This document shows, in pieces, positions 26,689-35,517 of a stretch of 64,000 nucleotides of DNA. The DNA is from Myxococcales bacterium. Its GTDB lineage: Bacteria; Myxococcota_C; UBA6777. The notes below the pieces were generated by a model. The model was not told the origin of the DNA. It worked only from the letters and a program-made list of their open reading frames with translations, and made no database searches. Position 1 is the first letter of the stretch; every line of letters starts with the position of its first letter. The stretch spans positions 271,997 to 335,996 of the forward strand of contig JACKEL010000007.1 of NCBI GenBank assembly GCA_020632975.1. Reading direction: 5' to 3'. Both the position numbers and the translations under genes were made by a program.

Positions 26689-27066
26689 TTAGTGGCCAGT
26701 GTGTTTTTTGTAGGTCTCTGCGTCCATCAAGCCGTCAAGCTGGCTTGGATCGTCAAGCTCGACGCAAAAGAGCCAACCTTCGCCATAAGGATCTTTGTTG
26801 ACCAACTCAGGCGACTTTTCGAGGGCGCTGTTGACTTCGGTGATCTTGCCCGATACAGGGGCGTAGATGTCCGAGACGGTCTTGACGGACTCGATGGTGC
26901 CAAGGACGTCTTTGAGTGCGGAAGCATCGCCAACGTTCATGGAGAAGTCGAGGTAGACGACATCGCCAAGTTGATCTTGTGCGTGGTCTGTGATGCCGAT
27001 ACGTCCAGTGGAGGGGTCAATCCACTCGTGATCTTCAGTGTAGCGGAGATTCTCTGGGAATTTCAT
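26689..27066 (-). CDS. gcvH: Glycine cleavage system H protein
   Basis: GcvH, 125 residues, carries the lipoyl arm that shuttles the aminomethyl group between glycine cleavage enzymes. The lipoylation lysine is in GTIESVKTVSDIYAP, and the fold markers HEWIDPSTGRIGITDHAQDQLGD and GEGWLFCVELDDPSQLDGLM are complete. The start at 27066 follows GAGGAG; a longer frame to 27210 overlaps gcvT and is not used. It lies 13 bases after gcvT, so the two form an operon. The P protein is not in the window and should lie elsewhere. Confidence 0.95.
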   Translation of the reverse strand: MKFPENLRYTEDHEWIDPSTGRIGITDHAQDQLGDVVYLDFSMNVGDASALKDVLGTIESVKTVSDIYAPVSGKITEVNSALEKSPELVNKDPYGEGWLFCVELDDPSQLDGLMDAETYKKHTGH

Positions 27067-27079
27067 CGTGTTTCGCTCC

Positions 27080-28204
27080 TCAAGCTTTCGTTTTGTTGAA
27101 GAAGGGTGTTTTGACAACTTCTGCGGCAATTTTTTTGTTTCGGATCTCGATGGTGAGGGCGCTTCCGATCTTTGCATACGCAGGATTGGCGGGGACGTAG
27201 CCGATGCCAATGGACTGTTGGAGGCTTGGTGCGAAACCTCCCGAGGTCAAGATCCCGATCTCTTGTTCGCCCGCAGCATCGAAGATCTTGTAGCCATGTC
27301 GCGGTACGCCGCGCTCTTTCAGCAAAAGACCGACAAGGCGGCGAGGGGGTTTGTTTTGGATCTGTTCGACCAATACGTCGCGCCCAATAAAGTCGCCTTT
27401 GTCGGGTTTGACGGTCCAGTTGAGTCCCGCTTCGATGGGGGTTGTGGTTTGGTCGATATCGTTTCCGTAGAGGGGGTAGCGCATCTCCATCCGCAAGGTG
27501 TCACGTGCGCCAAGTCCGATGGGAACGGCCCCTTGGTTGATCAGGGCATCCCAAAGCGCTGTGGCTTGTGCGGTGGGGACAAAGATCTCGAATCCGTCTT
27601 CGCCTGTGTAGCCCGTACAAGCGGCCATACAGTCAGCGATCCCTGCGATGGTGGTGTGGGACAACTGATTGTGTTTGAGCGGCATCAAGTCGGCATCTGC
27701 AAGCTCATTGAGCATGGTGCGGGCTTGGGGACCTTGGATCGCCAAGAGCGCCCATTTGTCGCCATCTTCGGGGGTCTTCATCTCAAGATCCGCTTTGGCT
27801 TCGGCTGGGATATTGGCTTGAAACCAAGCGAAGTCTTTGTCGCGGTTGGAAGCGTTGATGACGATGATAAAGTGTTCTTCTTTGAGGCGGTACACCAAGC
27901 AGTCATCGACCACGCCGCCTTCTGGATAGCAGATGGGCGTGTACAACGCTTGGTTGTCTTGGAGGCGCGAAGCGTCGTTGGTGATCCAGTGTTGAATCGC
28001 AGGAAGCGCACCTTTTCCAAACAACTCTACGCGGCCCATGTGGGAAACATCGAAGAGACCGGCTTTTTCGCGAACGGCGTTGTGTTCTGCGACGATCCCT
28101 TCGTACTGGATCGGCATCTCCCAGCCCGCAAAGTCCACGATGCGCGCTTTGTGTGCAACGTGTTTTTCGTAGAGAGGGGTGCGTCTCGGTTTTTGTTCAG
28201 TCAT
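27080..28204 (-). CDS. gcvT: Glycine cleavage system T protein (aminomethyltransferase)
   Basis: GcvT, 374 residues, transfers the methylene unit from the H-protein arm to tetrahydrofolate, releasing ammonia. Family marks are RIVDFAGWEMPIQYEG, VSHMGRVELFGKGA, the folate-site GLGARDTLRMEMRYPLYGND and the final EVVKTPFF. The start at 28204 follows GAGGAGAA 4 bases away; an extension to 28276 has no such support. It is followed closely by gcvH. The 215 bases between it and the divergent argH hold both promoters. Confidence 0.95.
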   Translation of the reverse strand: MTEQKPRRTPLYEKHVAHKARIVDFAGWEMPIQYEGIVAEHNAVREKAGLFDVSHMGRVELFGKGALPAIQHWITNDASRLQDNQALYTPICYPEGGVVDDCLVYRLKEEHFIIVINASNRDKDFAWFQANIPAEAKADLEMKTPEDGDKWALLAIQGPQARTMLNELADADLMPLKHNQLSHTTIAGIADCMAACTGYTGEDGFEIFVPTAQATALWDALINQGAVPIGLGARDTLRMEMRYPLYGNDIDQTTTPIEAGLNWTVKPDKGDFIGRDVLVEQIQNKPPRRLVGLLLKERGVPRHGYKIFDAAGEQEIGILTSGGFAPSLQQSIGIGYVPANPAYAKIGSALTIEIRNKKIAAEVVKTPFFNKTKA

Positions 28205-28419
28205 CAAAGGTTCTCCTCTGTGTAGGTCGTCTTCATTTTTGCGGGCGAGGCTACTCGCTTCTTTGCAGGCTGTCAACAGGTTCGCACGAGGGCGGAGCGC
28301 AAGGGACCATGGGAGGGATAGCGCTTTGCGACAAGCTCGTGTCTTGACGAGAGTGGGGTGGCTGTGTTTTTCCTGCGCTTCGTGAAATGTCCGATGTCTT
28401 GACGCTCAGGGAGGTGTGT

Positions 28420-29820
28420 ATGTCCAAGCTTTGGGGTGGCCGTTTTCAAGAAGAGGCCGATGCTCGTTTTGCCCGTTACAACGAATCTTTCTCCTTTGAT
28501 CAACGCCTGTTTTCTGTCGATGTACGTGGCAGCGTTGCATACGCTGAAGCAATCGCTGAGGCCGGGATCTTGGAGGCTTCCGAGCTTGAACAACTCAAGC
28601 AAGGGCTCCAAACCATGCTCGAACGCGGTGCTTCTGACCCAGCTTGGTTGGCTGCGGGCGTTGATGCTGGTGTTGAAGATATCCATAGCTTCGTAGAAAG
28701 CGAACTCTTCAAACTCGTTGGAGACGTCGCTCACAAGTTGCACACGGGACGTTCGCGCAATGACCAAGTCGCAACCGATGTTCGCTTGTTTTTGCGCGAT
28801 GCCATCGACGATACGCTCGCACAACTCGCGTCTCTTCAACACGCACTTTTGGATGTGGCCGAAACACATCTCGATGTCCCCATGCCAGGCTACACGCACC
28901 TTCAGAAAGCACAGCCCGTGTTGTTTGGGCACTTTTTGATGGCGTATGTCGAGATGCTTGCACGCGATAGCGAACGCTTTACGGATGCACGCCGCCGCAC
29001 CAACCGTCTTCCCCTTGGTTCGGGAGCTTTGTCTGGGAACAACCACGCGATTGATCGCGAAAAGATGGCGCGCTCCCTTGGCTTTGAAGAGATCACTTAC
29101 AACAGCATGGACGCTGTCAGCGATCGCGACTTTGTGATCGAGTACATCTCCGCCGCCTCGTTGGTCATGATTCACCTCAGTCGCCTCAGTGAAGACTTGA
29201 TCCTCTATACCTCCAATGAGTTCGGTTTTGTTGAGATGAGCGACAAAGTCTCCACGGGCTCTTCCTTGATGCCGCAAAAGAAAAATCCCGATGCCTTGGA
29301 GCTGATCCGCGGAAAAACAGGGCGCGTCGTGGGGCATCAGATGGCTTTGTTGACCGTCACCAAAGGGCTGCCCCTCTGCTACAACAAAGACCTCCAAGAA
29401 GACAAAGAACCTCTCTTCGATACCATCGACACCGTGATCGAATCCCTCGCTGTGATGGAGATCGTGATCCGTGGACTCAAGCTGCGCACGGAAAAGATGC
29501 GCGCCTCCGCAAACCGCGGCTACCTCAACGCTACCGAAGTTGCGGATTATCTCGTGCGCAAAGGAATGCCTTTCCGCAAAGCTCACGAAGTGGTCGGGCA
29601 AATCGTGGTCCGTGGCCTCCAAGATGGCAAAGAACTCGTCGAACTCCCCATGGAAGTTTTTCAATCTTACTCCCCACTCTTTGGAGACGATATCTTCACT
29701 GCCTTGGGCCTTGAGGCTACTTTGGGCGGCAAAGATGTCCCTGGTGGAACCGCGCCGCGTCGTGTCAAAGAGTCCATCCTGCGGGCTCGAACGCGTCTTC
29801 AGGATCGGGAGGCCAAGTAG
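28420..29820 (+). CDS. argH: Argininosuccinate lyase
   Basis: ArgH, 466 residues, splits argininosuccinate to arginine and fumarate, the last step of arginine biosynthesis. The family signature GSSLMPQKKNPD with its catalytic serine is present, as are TGRSRNDQVATDVRLF and PGYTHLQKAQPV. The start at 28420 follows GGAGGTG; a start eleven codons earlier is not supported. No other arginine gene is in view. The stop is followed after 12 bases by a dispersed-repeat-like element and a pentanucleotide microsatellite. Confidence 0.96.
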   Translation: MSKLWGGRFQEEADARFARYNESFSFDQRLFSVDVRGSVAYAEAIAEAGILEASELEQLKQGLQTMLERGASDPAWLAAGVDAGVEDIHSFVESELFKLVGDVAHKLHTGRSRNDQVATDVRLFLRDAIDDTLAQLASLQHALLDVAETHLDVPMPGYTHLQKAQPVLFGHFLMAYVEMLARDSERFTDARRRTNRLPLGSGALSGNNHAIDREKMARSLGFEEITYNSMDAVSDRDFVIEYISAASLVMIHLSRLSEDLILYTSNEFGFVEMSDKVSTGSSLMPQKKNPDALELIRGKTGRVVGHQMALLTVTKGLPLCYNKDLQEDKEPLFDTIDTVIESLAVMEIVIRGLKLRTEKMRASANRGYLNATEVADYLVRKGMPFRKAHEVVGQIVVRGLQDGKELVELPMEVFQSYSPLFGDDIFTALGLEATLGGKDVPGGTAPRRVKESILRARTRLQDREAK

Positions 29821-29832
29821 CCTGCGCTGGGT

Positions 29833-30005
29833 TGGGTGGGCATGGAATGAAATCGAATATCGTTTTTTATCGGGCGGATCGGGGCGACCCTCCGTGGTCG
29901 CCCGTGACGGGGGATGGATGATTGGCCTGTGCAGGGTTGGGGTTTGGGTGGGCATGGAATGAAATCGAATATCATTCTATCCGGGGCGGGCCTCCGTGCC
30001 CGCCC
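29833..30005. repeat. Two direct 29-base repeats, each followed by a GC-rich hairpin with the same loop
   Basis: A 29-base unit beginning TGGGTGGGCATGGAATG is repeated identically at 29833-29861 and 29945-29973. About 10-20 bases after each lies a perfect hairpin: GGGCGACC-CTCCGT-GGTCGCCC at 29882-29903 and GGGCGGGC-CTCCGT-GCCCGCCC at 29984-30005. The loops are identical while the stems differ by compensated changes, which suggests selection for the structure or a mobile REP-like element. Their position directly after argH also suits a transcription-end role, though no T-run follows. Confidence 0.8.
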
Positions 30006-30100
30006 GAATCGAATCGAATCGAATCGAATCGAATCGAATCGAATCGAATCGAACCGAATCGAACCGAACCGAATCGAACCGAACCGAACCGAACCGAACC
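30006..30100. repeat. Pentanucleotide microsatellite, 19 units of GAATC/GAACC
   Basis: Nineteen perfect-length five-base units run without interruption: first nine GAATC, then a mix of GAACC and GAATC, ending in six GAACC. The array begins at the base after the second hairpin and ends ten bases before the stop of the PhyH gene. A frame on either strand reads through it as repeated Glu-Ser-Asn-Arg-Ile or its counterpart, but no gene spans it, so it is intergenic. Such an array is prone to slippage. Confidence 0.9.
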
Positions 30101-30109
30101 CGGATATCC

Positions 30110-30904
30110 CTATATCTGGGATGATTCGAAGGGAAGGGAGGGATACTGTGCGGAACGGGTGCCTGGGGTGGGGAGGTTGTCTGCGGCGTGTGCTGTAAAA
30201 ACGAGCGATATCTTTCGTTCTTGGGTGAGGTTGGCGCCTGCGGCATGGAATGTACAGCTATGGAAGAACATCAAATCTCCCGGCTGTAGGCTGGTTTGGA
30301 TAGCAGAGTCGATCAAGGGTTGGTTGTCTTCGATATCATCGCGTAGAAACTTCATGGCGTCGAGTTGATGGGCTGTAAAGGCTTGTCGATGGCTTTGTGG
30401 GATAAGAGAGAGTCCACCATTTTCTTCGATTTCTTCTCCGAGCGCGAGCCAAAAGCTGATCAGTTCGGGCTTTGCGAAAGACCAATAACGGATGTCTTGG
30501 TGCCATCGAGTTTGGCTGCTAAAGCCTGGGGATTTCGTCATAAAACAGTTGTGGTGGCACTGACTAAGAAAAGCGATCTTGCCGCCAAAAAAGCTTTGCA
30601 AAGCCTTGCCAATCGCGGCTTGTGTGGCCCACTGTCTCACGCGAAGATCGCGTGCGAGGGCGTTGAGTAAGCGTCTTGGAGTGTCGCCGCCTTGGGCTTC
30701 GCGGCTTGTGGGGGCACCTGGGTAGCGCACATCTGCTTCGAACTCAGCGGGGCCGATCACGGGGTCCAAAGCGGACTCTGCGATCTCGCGCAACATCTGG
30801 ACTTCTTGGGGCGAAGCAAAGCCTCGAAGGATCAAAAATCCATCTCTTTGAAAAGCGTTCTCTTGTTCTGTCGATAAGATTTTTTGGGGGCTTTGGTGGG
30901 CCAT
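30110..30904 (-). CDS. Phytanoyl-CoA dioxygenase (PhyH) family protein
   Basis: The 264-residue product belongs to the non-heme iron, 2-oxoglutarate-dependent PhyH family. The iron ligands are seen in the HxD pair of WHQDIRYWSF and the distal histidine of SCTFHAAGANL, and a 2-oxoglutarate-binding Arg would be in the ERKISLVF strand. FQRDGFLILRGFASPQEV is the typical family N-terminus. An AGGAG box lies about 11 bases before the ATG. It stands alone, its substrate is unknown, and its stop lies right next to the microsatellite. Confidence 0.87.
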   Translation of the reverse strand: MAHQSPQKILSTEQENAFQRDGFLILRGFASPQEVQMLREIAESALDPVIGPAEFEADVRYPGAPTSREAQGGDTPRRLLNALARDLRVRQWATQAAIGKALQSFFGGKIAFLSQCHHNCFMTKSPGFSSQTRWHQDIRYWSFAKPELISFWLALGEEIEENGGLSLIPQSHRQAFTAHQLDAMKFLRDDIEDNQPLIDSAIQTSLQPGDLMFFHSCTFHAAGANLTQERKISLVFTAHAADNLPTPGTRSAQYPSLPFESSQI

Positions 30905-31271
30905 CTATTTGTATGCTCCTGCTTCTCTTGCTTTGTGGAGTCGGGTACTACATCTTTCTTTGCTCCACAAAAGTTGCAAAAGTAGCGAGCGTAAGGGCCA
31001 AAAGCAATAACGCTTTGATGAAGTTGTGATTCGTCTAGAGGCTTGGGCTTGTGTGGGGCCTTTGTTTCTTTTTAGGCGCAGAGCATGCTTTTCATCAAAG
31101 ACATCGCAAACATGGGGAACCTGATGATCAAAAATCCGTGGAAAGTTCAGCTGCGTTGGTTACGTCGTTTGGTGCAGGTGTGCTTGGGGGTGACAACGAT
31201 CTATTCTTTATCTACAGGCGAAGATGGACTCTGCTTCTTCTTGATGGTGTGTAAGAAAAAAGGAAGATAGA
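30905..31271. other. Intergenic region with weak small frames
   Basis: Divergent PhyH and LysE genes flank it. Two plus-strand frames are possible but unsupported: one at about 30914-31030 (38 residues, hydrophobic start MLLLLLLCGVGYY) and one at about 31085-31270 (61 residues). Neither has a ribosome binding site, so I do not annotate them. The LysE promoter must lie here. Confidence 0.3.
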
Positions 31272-31886
31272 ATGTCGCTTTATCTTGAGGGTGTTGTGTT
31301 GGGGCTACCATTGATGTTTTTGATGGGGCCTGTTCTTGTGACGTTGCTTCAAGAGAGTTTGCAAAAGGGTTTTGCGGGTGGATTTTTCGTGGCTTTGGGG
31401 ATTATCGTTGGGGATACGTTGTGTCTCTTGTTGTATTACTGGGGTCTTTCCCAAGTCGTCTCTGCATCGTGGACCCAACAGGCGTTTACGATAGGTGGGA
31501 GCCTTGTGTTGTTTGCCTTTGGCTTGGGTGTATTTTTCTCCAAACCACCTGAGATACCCGAGTTAATGGATAACACCCCAACATCTTTTTCGATGTCTTT
31601 TGTAAAGGGATTTTTGATCAATTTTGTCAATCCATTTGTTTTGACGTTTTGGTTGGGGTGCATGAGCCTTGCAAAGTCTCGGTTGGGAAACAACTTTTCT
31701 GCTGTTGGATTGTTCTTTTTGGGGACGTTGACAGTCATCTTTGTGAGCGATGTGAGTAAGGCTTACCTCGCGTCTTTCCTGAAAAGATGGATAAAGTCCA
31801 AAGCTTTGCTCGTCTTAAACCGCATCACGGGGATCTTTTTGTTGGTTTCAGGGATCTACCTGTTTACGCGTCCCTTTCTGAAGTAA
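31272..31886 (+). CDS. LysE family amino acid exporter
   Basis: A 204-residue inner-membrane protein with six hydrophobic segments, in the arrangement of the LysE/RhtB exporters. Typical features are the N-terminal LGLPLMFLMGPVLVTLLQ, the glycine-rich GFFVALGIIVGDTLC in the second helix and KGFLINFVNPFVLTFWLG. AGGAAG precedes the ATG. The exported substrate cannot be told from sequence; family members export amino acids or small metabolites. The next gene, a Cys-rich lipoprotein, begins 28 bases later. Confidence 0.88.
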   Translation: MSLYLEGVVLGLPLMFLMGPVLVTLLQESLQKGFAGGFFVALGIIVGDTLCLLLYYWGLSQVVSASWTQQAFTIGGSLVLFAFGLGVFFSKPPEIPELMDNTPTSFSMSFVKGFLINFVNPFVLTFWLGCMSLAKSRLGNNFSAVGLFFLGTLTVIFVSDVSKAYLASFLKRWIKSKALLVLNRITGIFLLVSGIYLFTRPFLK

Positions 31887-31914
31887 ATCCTATCAAACAG
31901 ACAAAGGAGCGAGG

Positions 31915-33561
31915 ATGTCTGGAAGGTTGGGGTCTTTCTTTTTTGTCAGTCTTTTTCTTGTCTTTTCTTTTTTGGGTTGTGAGTGTACGCCCAAGCCACC
32001 TCTCCAAGAAATCGTCCTTGATGGATCGGTGGAAAGTCCTTTGGATGGGGCTTCAGAGAGCCTATCTGACAACGAGCCTTCTTTGGAAACGAACCAAGAG
32101 AACACACCCGAACCTTTTGTCGAAGGTCTTCCTGAACAGGGGGCGCATACGGTTGCGGGGATTTGTAAGTTTATTGGGCAGACCCTTTGTGGTTCGGTCT
32201 TTTCGTGTTGTGGAGACAAAGGGTTGATCTTTCGCGATCAGGCCGCATGTATCGGGCAATTCGAGCAAGGTTGCTTGGGAAACCAACCTGCACTCCTCGA
32301 AACTGCGATGAAAGAGGGTGCTTTGCGTGTGAGTGAGACGAATCTTCAAGGTTGCGTACAAGCTTTTGATGAGGCAGGAAAGCGTTGCGGAACACCCGAT
32401 GAGGCGGTGCTGCGGGGGATTTGTGCGGGGATCTTTCAAGCGACGGCAAAGATAGGAGAAGAGTGCAAAAGCACCTTGGATGGGATGTTTTGCGATGATG
32501 GACAAGGTCAGTGTTTCCCTACACCGTTGGGGACTCCATGCAAACGCTGGTCGAAGGACGGGGAATATTGCAAGGATGGGCCTTGTGCGCCTGGGCTTTT
32601 TTGTTGGCTTGGTGAAGAGCCTGCGACCTGTCGATCTGCGTTTGCCAAGGACAGCGCTTGTTCTGCGAGTGCCCAGTGCCAAAAAGGACTCACCTGTCTT
32701 CAACAAAAGTGTGTGTCGCAGATCCCGAAAGGATCGAGTTGTGATGGCGTTGCACAGTGCCAAGCAGACGCGGGTTGTGACCCCAGTCAAAGACTGTGCG
32801 TAGAGCGGGTTGGGGCGGGCAAAAGCTGTACTTTTGCAGAACACTGTCAAGTCGATCTTTTCTGCGATGGGACCAGTCATACAGGGCTGGTTTGCAAGAT
32901 CGCCAAGAAAGAAGGCGAGTCATGCAGCAACACAAAAGACTGTGACAAGGACCTTTTTTGCAAAGAGATGCTTTGTGCGAAGCTCCCAACACAAGGGCAA
33001 ACCTGTGATCCCATCCTATCCATCGGGTGTTCTGCGCCTTTTGTCTGCGACAAGACCACCTCCAAATGTGTTGCCTTGCCTCAACAAGATCAGCCTTGTT
33101 TGAGTGGGCAATCACCCTGTGCTGAAGGGCTTGCTTGCTTCCAAACGGCCCAAGGTGCGCGTTGTCAGCCAAAGCACGCCAAAGATCAGGCTTGTGAAGA
33201 TGATACGTCTTGTCAAACTGGCCTAGGCTGTAGCGCCCAGAAGCTTTGTGTGGCTTTGCCTACTGCTGGACAGTCCTGTCATAACGACTTTTTCTGTGCC
33301 TCAGGTTTGTTTTGCGATCTCAATACCAAACAATGCGCTACCGCCCATCAGCTCGGAGAGTCGTGCGATATCGGCAACGAGTGCGCGGCAAATCTCACTT
33401 GTCTGATGAACACCCAAAAACAGAAACGATGCGTGGCTTTGCCCCAACAGGGCGAGGCTTGCCAACTCGCTTGTGCAAGTGGCTTGGTGTGCCGTCCTGG
33501 TGTTGGGAGTGGGACTTGCGTTCCTGCACTTTGCAAGGGTTTACTGGCCGCGGCTCCTTAG
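31915..33561 (+). CDS. Large Cys-rich lipoprotein with tandem Dickkopf-like modules
   Basis: The product has 548 residues, an AAAGGAG box and a lipoprotein signal ending FSFLGC. After an acidic linker (DGASESLSDNEPSLETNQEN) there is a non-Cys-rich part of about 100 residues with CGDKGLIF and CIGQFEQGCLG, and then about 9-10 modules of roughly 35-40 residues with 4-6 Cys, of the form C-x-LPQQG-x-C and CASGLFCDLNTKQC. The repeated module resembles the Cys-rich N-terminal domain of Dickkopf. Likely on the outside of the outer membrane or in the periplasm, where disulphides can form. Ligand unknown. Confidence 0.78.
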   Translation: MSGRLGSFFFVSLFLVFSFLGCECTPKPPLQEIVLDGSVESPLDGASESLSDNEPSLETNQENTPEPFVEGLPEQGAHTVAGICKFIGQTLCGSVFSCCGDKGLIFRDQAACIGQFEQGCLGNQPALLETAMKEGALRVSETNLQGCVQAFDEAGKRCGTPDEAVLRGICAGIFQATAKIGEECKSTLDGMFCDDGQGQCFPTPLGTPCKRWSKDGEYCKDGPCAPGLFCWLGEEPATCRSAFAKDSACSASAQCQKGLTCLQQKCVSQIPKGSSCDGVAQCQADAGCDPSQRLCVERVGAGKSCTFAEHCQVDLFCDGTSHTGLVCKIAKKEGESCSNTKDCDKDLFCKEMLCAKLPTQGQTCDPILSIGCSAPFVCDKTTSKCVALPQQDQPCLSGQSPCAEGLACFQTAQGARCQPKHAKDQACEDDTSCQTGLGCSAQKLCVALPTAGQSCHNDFFCASGLFCDLNTKQCATAHQLGESCDIGNECAANLTCLMNTQKQKRCVALPQQGEACQLACASGLVCRPGVGSGTCVPALCKGLLAAAP

Positions 33562-33619
33562 AGACAAAGCTGATTCGATGGTGTCAGATGTTTTCACTTT
33601 CTACGAACATGGGTGAGAG

Positions 33620-34081
33620 ATGTCGAGAAACGAAGAGTCCAAGATCCCCACGCCTTTTTCCAAACACTCTTGGGAACCGCGTTTTGCGGTGGATGCGAAA
33701 AAGGACCAAGAAGAGATACTGGAGATGTGTTTGCGCCTGCATCTGAAATGTTCTTCTAGCGGGTGGGCTTACAAGGAAGGTGAGCCAGTGTTTTTTGCTT
33801 GCGCGCTTTCTCCTTCGAAGCTTGCGGTCTCAGCGTTGTTTTTCGATAAAGAATGGTTTCCTCCAAGCGGTGCCATGGTTGTTTTCGAGGCCATGACGTT
33901 CCAAGAAGCCCTCACACAGATCCTTGCTTGGTTGAAACAAGCGCCCGTGCCCGAAACACCTTGGTTTGATGGCGGAGAAAAAGTCGGATTTCAAGCCTAC
34001 CATGTTGCTTGGGATCAACATCAGTTGGGACCTGCAAACTACATGATCGTGGAACCCAAGTGGTTTGAGATCCACAAGTAG
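33620..34081 (+). CDS. Hypothetical soluble protein
   Basis: The 153-residue product begins MSRNEESKIPTPFSKHSWEP after a GGGTGAGAG box and has no signal peptide or membrane helix. It alternates strands and helices (VFFACALSPSKLAVSALFFD, MVVFEAMTFQEALTQILAWL) and ends in YMIVEPKWFEIHK. I do not recognise its family. It lies 58 bases after the Cys-rich lipoprotein and is convergent with a smaller Cys-rich lipoprotein. Confidence 0.6.
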   Translation: MSRNEESKIPTPFSKHSWEPRFAVDAKKDQEEILEMCLRLHLKCSSSGWAYKEGEPVFFACALSPSKLAVSALFFDKEWFPPSGAMVVFEAMTFQEALTQILAWLKQAPVPETPWFDGGEKVGFQAYHVAWDQHQLGPANYMIVEPKWFEIHK

Positions 34082-34112
34082 TGAGAATGGTTGGTCTTCT
34101 GGGGGGGCAGGG

Positions 34113-34469
34113 TTAGGGATATTCGCAGATGGTGTTCCCGTGTTCGCATCGCATGGTGGGAGCGCAGTCTTGGTCACTTTCGCAGCGGAAAAAGCATTTC
34201 TTGTGCTCGCAAAGCATGTTGGTTGGGCAGTCTGTGTCCACTTCGCAAGCAAGGGTACACATGCCTCCACCACAATTGCTTTTTTCGAGACAACAGAAGA
34301 GTCCGCCTGCGCACTCGTTGTCGCCATTACAAAGTGCTCCAGGGCTGCCATGACACTTCTCGGGTTCCAAGCGGCAGATGTCGGGTGCCAGGGGGAAACA
34401 AGAGCACCACATCACCAAGAACGGGGCCAACAACCACATCTTTCGGAGTTTTGGGTTTCGCAAGGTCAT
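34113..34469 (-). CDS. Small Cys-rich secreted protein or lipoprotein
   Basis: The start at 34469 is clear from AAGGAG directly upstream. The 118-residue product has a signal-type N-terminus with basic residues then WLLAPFLVMWCSC, which could be cleaved as a lipoprotein at either Cys. The rest is Cys-rich (CNGDNECAGGLFCCLEKSNC, CEVDTDCPTNMLCEHKKC, CESDQDCAPTMRCEHGNTIC), matching the Dickkopf-like modules of the larger lipoprotein upstream on the opposite strand. The family is shared, the function unknown. Confidence 0.72.
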   Translation of the reverse strand: MTLRNPKLRKMWLLAPFLVMWCSCFPLAPDICRLEPEKCHGSPGALCNGDNECAGGLFCCLEKSNCGGGMCTLACEVDTDCPTNMLCEHKKCFFRCESDQDCAPTMRCEHGNTICEYP

Positions 34470-34542
34470 TCTCCTTTTTTGGGATGGTTGGTAGAGGAGT
34501 CGAAAGCTCTCACTATACAACGAGCGCCAAAAAAGGAGAACC

Positions 34543-35454
34543 CTAGCTTGCTGCGAGTTGTTCGACGCAAGTGGGACAGCGACAGGCGAAGCCAAAACGC
34601 TCCAACAGCATACTCTGACGGCGGTCTACGGGGAGGGAAGGACGTTGGAGATAAGAGGTAAAGATCTGCTCACCTTGGGGGATGTCGAGTTGGGCGTGGA
34701 CGACGATGGTTTCGTCTTCAAAGGCGAAGGTAGCGTTGGGCAGACAAGCATGGTTCAGCATCGCCACAACGAGATAGGCGGCCGTTTTCTTGTGGTATTT
34801 GTGAGGCACCACAAAAGAGTTCGTCTGAAAGCGCTCCATCCATTGGATGAGTTCATCTGTGGGAGCATCTGGATATTCTTCAGGCCATGCTTGTTGGAAA
34901 AATTCTAGATTGCCCCGCAGTGCCTCCGTTTTGTCTTGGTGGGCATTGCTTAGGAGGGCACAAAGGGCCCGTTGTGCGGGCTCTTGCTGCAAGACAGCGA
35001 GCGTGAGACTCCAAGGATTTGCAAACATCCCCAAAAAGCCCGAGAGCACTTGGTTCTCCAAAGAGAATGCTGAGACAAGAGGGGCCTCTGCGACGATGAG
35101 TTCACCCTTGACGAGGTCTTGCGTGGCAAAGAGTCCTCGCCCCATACCCGGGGACTCACGGATCTCTGCTTTGGGCATGTAGAGGGAGGCTTGGTAGGTT
35201 TCGAGACTGTCGTAAGAGATCGTTGGTTCGTGCTCTTGGCGCCACTGGCGATAAAGCTCACGCTCTTTTTCCATGGCTGCGATCAGCTCGCGGTATGGGG
35301 CTGTTAGGACATCAAGGGACTTGATAAAAGCCTCAGACTTTTTCGCAAACTCTAGGGCCTCTTGTCGAAGATGTTCTGGAAAAGCGGGTGGCTGCGACTC
35401 TTCTTGGGAAAGCGTGGACGCTGAGTTCTCCTGAGGGGGCTTTGTTTCTGTCAT
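34543..35454 (-). CDS. SET-domain protein (SMYD-like)
   Basis: This 303-residue protein starts after AAAGGAGA. The first 90 residues are charged helices. A SET domain follows, beginning GMGRGLFATQDLVKGELIV (about 103-121), with the SAM- and Tyr-bearing core in AMLNHACLPNATFAFED and GEQIFTSYLQ, and ending with a post-SET-like cysteine pair (FACRCPTC). The NHxCxPN pattern is the classical SET signature. It has no MYND finger. Such eukaryotic-looking protein-lysine methyltransferase domains are rare but known in bacteria; the substrate is unknown. Neighbours are the Cys-rich lipoprotein and the prenyl synthase fusion. Confidence 0.85.
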   Translation of the reverse strand: MTETKPPQENSASTLSQEESQPPAFPEHLRQEALEFAKKSEAFIKSLDVLTAPYRELIAAMEKERELYRQWRQEHEPTISYDSLETYQASLYMPKAEIRESPGMGRGLFATQDLVKGELIVAEAPLVSAFSLENQVLSGFLGMFANPWSLTLAVLQQEPAQRALCALLSNAHQDKTEALRGNLEFFQQAWPEEYPDAPTDELIQWMERFQTNSFVVPHKYHKKTAAYLVVAMLNHACLPNATFAFEDETIVVHAQLDIPQGEQIFTSYLQRPSLPVDRRQSMLLERFGFACRCPTCVEQLAAS

Positions 35455-35517
35455 CGAAAAAAGTCTCCTTTGGACGCAGATGTTTGGAAGGAAGAAAAAG
35501 TCTGGTGGTTGTATCTC

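Noticed and set aside
28273..29955. Minus-strand open frame of about 560 residues opposite argH
   Set aside because: It is the antisense of a complete ArgH gene and shows no family features; such frames are common in codon-biased genes.
30006..30100. CRISPR array
   Set aside because: The units are five bases with no unique spacers, so this is a microsatellite.
29914..30368. Frames across the pentanucleotide array giving repeated Glu-Ser-Asn-Arg-Ile
   Set aside because: The five-base unit keeps every frame open, so length is meaningless; no ribosome binding site and the right part overlaps the PhyH gene.
30914..31270. Two small plus-strand frames before the LysE gene
   Set aside because: One is hydrophobic and could be a small membrane protein, but neither has a ribosome binding site or recognisable relatives.
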